A stretch of DNA of 64,000 bases. Source: Mycolicibacterium monacense (GTDB taxonomy: Bacteria; Actinomycetota; Actinomycetes; Mycobacteriales; Mycobacteriaceae). This document shows, in pieces, positions 60,112 through 64,000 of the stretch (the stretch's first letter is position 1; each line of letters opens with the position of its first letter). Location: positions 1,674,001 to 1,738,000 of the forward strand of contig NZ_AP022617.1 of NCBI RefSeq assembly GCF_010731575.1, written 5' to 3'. A model generated the notes under the pieces. That model was not told the origin of the DNA and searched no databases. It was given only the letters and a program-made list of their open reading frames with translations. Made by a program: the position numbers and the translations under genes.

Positions 60112-60936
60112 ATGACCTTCACCCAGGCCGACCTGCTGTCCGCCGTCGAGCGCTCACCGCGCCTGGCGGCCGCACACGACCGTGCCGGGTGGGTGTCGCT
60201 GTACACGCCCGACGCCGTGATCGAGGATCCCGTCGGCAGCCGGGCGCACCGCGGCACCGATCGCATCGACCGCTTCTATGCGACGTTCATCGCCCCGCGC
60301 GACATCGCCTTCCACGTCCGCTCCGACGTGGTGGTGGACCAGACGGTCGTCCGCGACGTCGACCTCGAGGTGCGGATGTCGCCGCGGGTGACGATGACGA
60401 TCCCCGCCGTCCTCCAATACGACCTCGCCCCGGTCGGCGGCCGGCCGAAGATCTCCCGTCTGCAGGCGTTCTGGGAGTTGCCGGGCATGGTGGGCCAGTT
60501 CCTGCGCAGCGGGCCGCGAGCGGTCCCGGTCGGCGGGGCGCTGGGCGTCGCGCTGCTGCGCAACCAGGGGCCGGCCGGTGCGGCAGGGTTCCTCGCGGGC
60601 CTGCGGAGTGTGGGTGCGACCGGCAAGCGGGGCGTCGAGCGGTTCCTGCGCGACGCCGCGGGCGGCGATGAGGTGGCCGTGCGGCGGAGGCTCGGCCGGG
60701 GCACTCGGGTGACCGTCGGCGAACACCGCCCGCTCAGCGGCACGGATCTGCTCGCCCTGTTGGCCGGCGGTCGGTGCGACAGGCTGATCGCCGCCGGACG
60801 CCACGTGGTGGCCGCGGTGCGTACCCCCGACGGTGAACCCGCGGTGCTGATCGCCGATGTCGGGACGCGACCGTTCACGATCGCGCGCCTGCGCGTCTTC
60901 GCGGGGCCGGGGTTAACCGGGGTGGACGGCGGGTAG
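60112..60936 (+). CDS. SnoaL/ketosteroid isomerase-like protein
   Basis: A 274-residue protein. The first 125 residues look like an NTF2/SnoaL fold (AAHDRAGWVSLYTPDAVIEDPVGSRAHRGTDRIDRFYATFIAPRDIAFHV, and ISRLQAFWELPGMV). The middle is Gly- and Ala-rich (VGGALGVALLRNQGPAGAAGFLAG). A second NTF2-like module with weaker similarity follows (DEVAVRRRLGRGTRVTVGEH to the end). A duplicated NTF2 fold is possible. Substrate unknown. Confidence 0.72.
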   Translation: MTFTQADLLSAVERSPRLAAAHDRAGWVSLYTPDAVIEDPVGSRAHRGTDRIDRFYATFIAPRDIAFHVRSDVVVDQTVVRDVDLEVRMSPRVTMTIPAVLQYDLAPVGGRPKISRLQAFWELPGMVGQFLRSGPRAVPVGGALGVALLRNQGPAGAAGFLAGLRSVGATGKRGVERFLRDAAGGDEVAVRRRLGRGTRVTVGEHRPLSGTDLLALLAGGRCDRLIAAGRHVVAAVRTPDGEPAVLIADVGTRPFTIARLRVFAGPGLTGVDGG

Positions 60937-60945
60937 ACCTGCCCC

Positions 60946-61137
60946 GTGAGCACACCCAGCGATGAAGCCGGCAAGAACGAATCCGACGTGGGCGACGACC
61001 AGAAGGTCGCGTCCTCCCGTGCGGGGAAAGAAGGCGACGAAGAGGCCGGCACCTACGTCGGCCGCACCGGCAGCGACGACGCGCTCGACGACGAGCAGAC
61101 CGGCGCGGAGGCCCGCTCACAACAGCAGGGCAGCTGA
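60946..61137 (+). CDS. Small acidic hypothetical protein
   Basis: A 63-residue protein, GTG start, rich in Asp, Glu, Gly and Ser (MSTPSDEAGKNESDVG), with no hydrophobic segment and therefore probably disordered. It starts 9 bases after the SnoaL-like stop codon. Function unknown. Similar low-complexity proteins occur widely in mycobacteria. Confidence 0.55.
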   Translation: MSTPSDEAGKNESDVGDDQKVASSRAGKEGDEEAGTYVGRTGSDDALDDEQTGAEARSQQQGS

Positions 61138-61190
61138 GCCCGGGCGAGACGGCCGGGTTGCACCTCACCGGAACCCGGACATGAGACGGT

Positions 61191-61763
61191 ATGACGACCA
61201 TGTCTGACCGCCAACACATGACCTACGAGGACTTCGGCCGTAGGTTCTTCGAATTCGCCGTCACCGAGGAACGGGTCGGTGCGGCGATCGGCGACATCGC
61301 CGGCGACGCGTTCGAGATGGGCCCGATGGGTCAGGGGCCGGGCGGTATCGCCAAGGTCACCGCCCGGGTGAAGATCCAGCAACCCCGGGTGACCCGCCAC
61401 GTCGGCGAGATGATCACGTTCGCGATCCGCATCCCGCTCGAGATCGACATGGTCGTCGACCTGCGCATCGACAAGCCGAAATTCGTGGTCTACGGCGAGA
61501 TCTCGCTGCGGGCCTCGGCACTGGCGGCGCATCCGCTGCTGCTCATCCTCGACGTCAAGAAGCCACGGCCGTCGGACATCTCGATCCACGTGACGTCGAA
61601 ATCGTTGCGCGCCGAGGTGGTCCGCATCATCGGCGGCATCGACTCCGAGATCAAACGCTTCATCGCCGCCCACGTCGCGGGCGAGATCGAGAGCCCCGAG
61701 AGCAAACAGGCTCAGGTCATCAACGTCGCCGAGATGATCGACGAATCCTGGACCGGTATCTGA
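61191..61763 (+). CDS. Conserved hypothetical protein (mycobacterial)
   Basis: A 190-residue protein. After a short N-terminal helix (MTYEDFGRRFFEFAVTEERV), alternating strands (IAKVTARVKIQQPRVTR, ITFAIRIPLEIDMVVDLRIDKPKFVVYGEISL) suggest an immunoglobulin-like or lipid-binding beta fold. The ALAAHPLLLILDVKKPRPSDISIHV segment and the end are conserved-looking. No catalytic residues evident. ATG 61200 (MSDRQHM) is an alternative start. Convergent with the cyclopropane synthase gene, 6 bases apart. Confidence 0.72.
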   Translation: MTTMSDRQHMTYEDFGRRFFEFAVTEERVGAAIGDIAGDAFEMGPMGQGPGGIAKVTARVKIQQPRVTRHVGEMITFAIRIPLEIDMVVDLRIDKPKFVVYGEISLRASALAAHPLLLILDVKKPRPSDISIHVTSKSLRAEVVRIIGGIDSEIKRFIAAHVAGEIESPESKQAQVINVAEMIDESWTGI

Positions 61764-61769
61764 GCCGGC

Positions 61770-62651
61770 CTACTTCTCGAGCGTGAACTGGTTGACGTCG
61801 ATGTACCCGACGCGGAACATGTCGGCGCAGCCGGTGAGGTACTTCATGTACCGGTCGTAGACCTCTTCGGACTGGATTGCGATGGCCTCGTCGCGGCGTG
61901 CCTCCAGCGCGGCGGCCCAGATGTCGAGCGTCTTCGCGTAGTGCGGCTGCAGTGACTGCACGCGCGACACGGTGAAACCGCCCGCGGCGGCGCGCTCCTC
62001 GACCATCGGGATCGACGGTAGGCGGCCGCCCGGGAAGATCTCGGTGACGATGAACCGGACGAACCGGGCGAACTGGAACGACAGCGGCATACCGCGCTCG
62101 GCCATCTCGTCGGGGTGCAGCCCGGTGATGGTGTGCAGCAGCATCACCCCGTCGTCAGGAAGCACGCGGTGTGCCATCGCGAAGAACGCGTCATAGCGTT
62201 CGTGGCCGAAATGTTCGAAGGCCCCGATCGACACGATCCGGTCGACCGGCTGGTCGAACTGCTCCCAACCCTGCAACAGGATGGACTTGGAGCGCGGGCT
62301 CTGGTCGGCGGCGAAACGGCTCTGGACGTGCGCCCGCTGGTTCTCCGACAACGTCAACCCGATGACGTCGACGTCGTGGCGTTCGATCGCCCGCATCATC
62401 GTCGAACCCCAGCCGCAGCCGACGTCGAGCAGCGTCATACCGGGTTGCAGACCGAGCTTGCCCAGCGCGAGGTCGATCTTCGCGAGCTGGGCCTCTTCGA
62501 GCGTCATGTCGTCGCGTTCGAAGTAGGCGCAGCTGTAGGTCCGGGTCGCGTCGAGGAAAAGCGCGAAGAACTCGTCGGAGAGGTCGTAGTGGGCCTGCAC
62601 GTCGTCGAAGTGCGGCTTCATCTCGTCCGGGTCGTCCGGTGTGTCGGGCAT
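61770..62651 (-). CDS. Mycolic acid cyclopropane synthase family methyltransferase
   Basis: SAM-dependent enzyme of the CmaA/MmaA/PcaA family that modifies double bonds of meromycolic acids on ACP. It has 293 residues. VQAHYDLSDEFFALFLDATRTYSCAYFERDDMTLEEAQLAKIDL is the conserved family start. The SAM motif is LLDVGCGWGS, followed by LTLSENQ and GAFEHFGHERYDAFF with the carbonate-site Glu. The choice between CmaA1, CmaA2, PcaA or MmaA cannot be made by eye. ATG 62651 is used; a Met at 62621 is possible. Confidence 0.93.
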   Translation of the reverse strand: MPDTPDDPDEMKPHFDDVQAHYDLSDEFFALFLDATRTYSCAYFERDDMTLEEAQLAKIDLALGKLGLQPGMTLLDVGCGWGSTMMRAIERHDVDVIGLTLSENQRAHVQSRFAADQSPRSKSILLQGWEQFDQPVDRIVSIGAFEHFGHERYDAFFAMAHRVLPDDGVMLLHTITGLHPDEMAERGMPLSFQFARFVRFIVTEIFPGGRLPSIPMVEERAAAGGFTVSRVQSLQPHYAKTLDIWAAALEARRDEAIAIQSEEVYDRYMKYLTGCADMFRVGYIDVNQFTLEK

Positions 62652-62655
62652 CCGC

Positions 62656-63426
62656 TCATCGTATTACCGGGGCCAATACCGGACGCCGCGGTGCGAGCCC
62701 GTCACCGCTGGACACGCCCCGCAGATTGCCCCACAGGTGTGGGACGAACATATTGCGTGTCCAGGACACCTGCGAGGCCGCCCGGGTCCGGAACGACGGC
62801 TGCTCGGCGCACGCGCCGGCCGAAGCCCAGCTGTGGTCGCTGCCCGGCAGGCCGAGGGCTTCGGCGGCGGCCGCGGCGAACAACCGGTGTCCTTTCGCCG
62901 AACCGTGCACGCGGTCGGCGCTCCAGGTGTCGTGCTCACGCATCGACTCGGCGTGGTACAGGTCGACGAGCCGGAACCCGTACCGCTGCGCGGCCGTCTC
63001 GATGACGCCGTTGACCCGACGCACCCGGCCGGCGATCAGCCTGCCCACCGGCAGTATCGCGGTGATGTCGGGGAACATCGTGGTGACGACCGTCGCGCCG
63101 GAGGCGGCCAGCTTCGCGTAGAGGGCATCGAGGTCGGCCAGCGCCGCGCCGAACGACCGGCCGGGCCGCGTCACGTCGTTCATCCCGATACAGACCGTGA
63201 TCAGATCCGGCCGCATGGAAAGGGCCAGGGGTAACTGGTCGTCGAGCACGTGGGCGATCCGGCGGCCACGCACCGCGAGGTTGGCGTATGCGATACCGGG
63301 ATAAAGGGTGTCCAGATGCGCGGCCAGCCGGTCGGCGAAACCGATCAACCCGCCGTCGCCGTCGCGGTCCCACAGCCCCTCGGTCTGGCTGTCGCCGATC
63401 GCCACGTAGCGCGTATACCCGGACAC
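62656..63426 (-). CDS. SGNH/GDSL hydrolase
   Basis: A 256-residue esterase-type protein without signal peptide. Block I is YVAIGDSQTEG with the nucleophile Ser in GDSQ. Block II Gly is in LAVRGRRI. Block III is CIGMNDV with the oxyanion Asn. Block V is SADRVHGSAKGHRLFA with catalytic Asp and His. GTG 63426 is set by a leaderless-type promoter whose -10 overlaps the upstream gene's stop codon. It lies 4 bases before the cyclopropane synthase start, so the two are probably one transcript. Substrate unknown. Confidence 0.9.
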   Translation of the reverse strand: MSGYTRYVAIGDSQTEGLWDRDGDGGLIGFADRLAAHLDTLYPGIAYANLAVRGRRIAHVLDDQLPLALSMRPDLITVCIGMNDVTRPGRSFGAALADLDALYAKLAASGATVVTTMFPDITAILPVGRLIAGRVRRVNGVIETAAQRYGFRLVDLYHAESMREHDTWSADRVHGSAKGHRLFAAAAAEALGLPGSDHSWASAGACAEQPSFRTRAASQVSWTRNMFVPHLWGNLRGVSSGDGLAPRRPVLAPVIR

Positions 63427-63433
63427 GACCAAA

Positions 63434-63439
63434 AGCCTA
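63434..63439 (-). promoter_or_regulatory. -10 hexamer of leaderless transcript for the SGNH hydrolase
   Basis: On the minus strand TAGGCT (63439-63434) ends 7 bases before GTG 63426. Its TAG is the stop codon of the upstream esterase gene. Confidence 0.62.
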
Positions 63440-64000
63440 GCGGCGGAACGGTTTCGCCAGCGCCTCGGCGACGATTTCGTAGGCGACGTCCTCTTCGGCA
63501 TGCACGCCGGGGAAGAAGTAGTAGCCGTGCGGCATCCCCGCGGGGAAGTACTCGACGGTCTGACCGCCGGCCGCCCGGATCCGCTCGCCGAACGCTCTGG
63601 CGGAGTCGACGATCGGATCGTGGGTGCCGGCGGTGATCACGGTGAGCGGGTATCCGGTCAGGTCGCCCTCGATGGGGCTGACCCACGGATGGTCCCACGG
63701 CGTGGGGCCGACGTACGCGCCGCGGATGAACCCCGCGAAGGCCATGTCGTAGACGATCCCGCGCGGCGCCTGGGCGCGGAACGAATCCCAGCGTTCGAAG
63801 TGGAAATCGGGCATCGCGCCGAGCATCACCACCGCATCGGGAACCCGGGCGTGCTCGTCGCGGGCCCGCAACGCCAGCGCCGCAGCGAAGTTCGAGCCGG
63901 CCGAGTCGCCCGCCACCGCGACGCGGGTCGCGTCCCCGCCCACGAGTTCGGCGTTCACGGTCACCCAGCGGTACACGTCGAAGGCGTCGTCGAGCGGCGT
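63437..64000 (-). CDS. Alpha/beta hydrolase fold-3 esterase, C-terminal part (runs off the window)
   Basis: About 187 C-terminal residues are present. The nucleophile elbow GDSAGSNFAAALALRARD and later PLTVITAGTHDPIVDSARAFGERIRAAG (acid) and MPHGYYFFPG (His) are those of hormone-sensitive-lipase type (Lip) esterases. The oxyanion motif HGGG would lie beyond position 64000. It is the first visible gene of a minus-strand group with the SGNH hydrolase and the cyclopropane synthase. Acyl-ester substrate likely but not defined. Confidence 0.88.
   Translation of the reverse strand, partial: TPLDDAFDVYRWVTVNAELVGGDATRVAVAGDSAGSNFAAALALRARDEHARVPDAVVMLGAMPDFHFERWDSFRAQAPRGIVYDMAFAGFIRGAYVGPTPWDHPWVSPIEGDLTGYPLTVITAGTHDPIVDSARAFGERIRAAGGQTVEYFPAGMPHGYYFFPGVHAEEDVAYEIVAEALAKPFRR

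Overview
The window is a stretch of chromosome from a rapidly growing mycobacterium (Mycolicibacterium type). The evidence is: high GC; a gene order that, from memory of the M. tuberculosis map, follows Rv1685c to Rv1713 (TetR/ABC exporter, DNA glycosylase, tyrS, TPR protein, glycerol-3-phosphate phosphatase, tlyA, ppnK, recN, steA, mctB/steB, pyrG, Nudix, xerD, then parA, scpA, scpB, rluB, cmk, der); a 16S rRNA with the short helix 18 of rapid growers; and a complete rRNA operon directly after tyrS, which is where rapid growers carry their second operon, rrnB. No transposase, phage gene, CRISPR array or plasmid gene was seen.

Layout. 1-3717: a TetR regulator and ABC exporter on the minus strand, then DNA glycosylase and tyrS. 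3718-9490: rrnB promoter and leader, 16S, spacer, 23S, 5S and terminator. 9564-21801: conserved housekeeping block from the TPR protein to xerD, with a TetR/VOC pair inserted at 15105-16130. 21899-33406: an accessory block between xerD and parA that looks like an unstudied biosynthetic locus. An O-methyltransferase and a P450 flank a 1.1 kb gene-free region rich in palindromes. A tight six-gene operon follows: ThDP enzyme, SRPBCC protein, FabH-like enzyme lacking the catalytic His, HisC-like aminotransferase, YUCCA-like flavin monooxygenase and MmpL exporter. 33417-38684: parA-scpA-scpB-rluB-cmk-der, every junction a 4-base overlap, preceded by a 15-codon leaderless ORF that also overlaps parA by 4 bases.

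38685-40654: two TauE/SafE permeases. The first is preceded by a 36-codon leader ORF ending in Trp-Cys-Cys codons. Sequence on either side of these codons can pair with the permease ribosome-binding region, so this is a strong candidate for a cysteine-sensing attenuator. 40651-49791: Fe-S photolyase, tRNA-Pro(GGG), an Rpf, a PknB-type kinase, a two-component pair, a secreted M15-like peptidase, a membrane acyltransferase, a methyltransferase and a catalase-like hypothetical. 49817-57347: glutaminyl cyclase lipoprotein, then stress-response genes: STAS antagonist, SigF-type sigma factor, SOUL protein, CsbD, and an RsbQ-like hydrolase coupled to a PAS-PP2C phosphatase and a FadD ligase. 57418-64000: a second FadD, small secreted and hypothetical proteins, a SnoaL-like protein, a mycolic-acid cyclopropane synthase, a GDSL hydrolase and a truncated esterase.

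The two most promising observations are the cysteine-codon leader at 38685-38901 and the xerD-parA biosynthetic locus. Many genes show a -10 hexamer placed 7 bases before the start codon, the hallmark of mycobacterial leaderless transcripts; at two of these (33404 and 63434) the hexamer overlaps the stop codon of the previous gene. All functions are inferred from motifs read by eye; no database search was possible.
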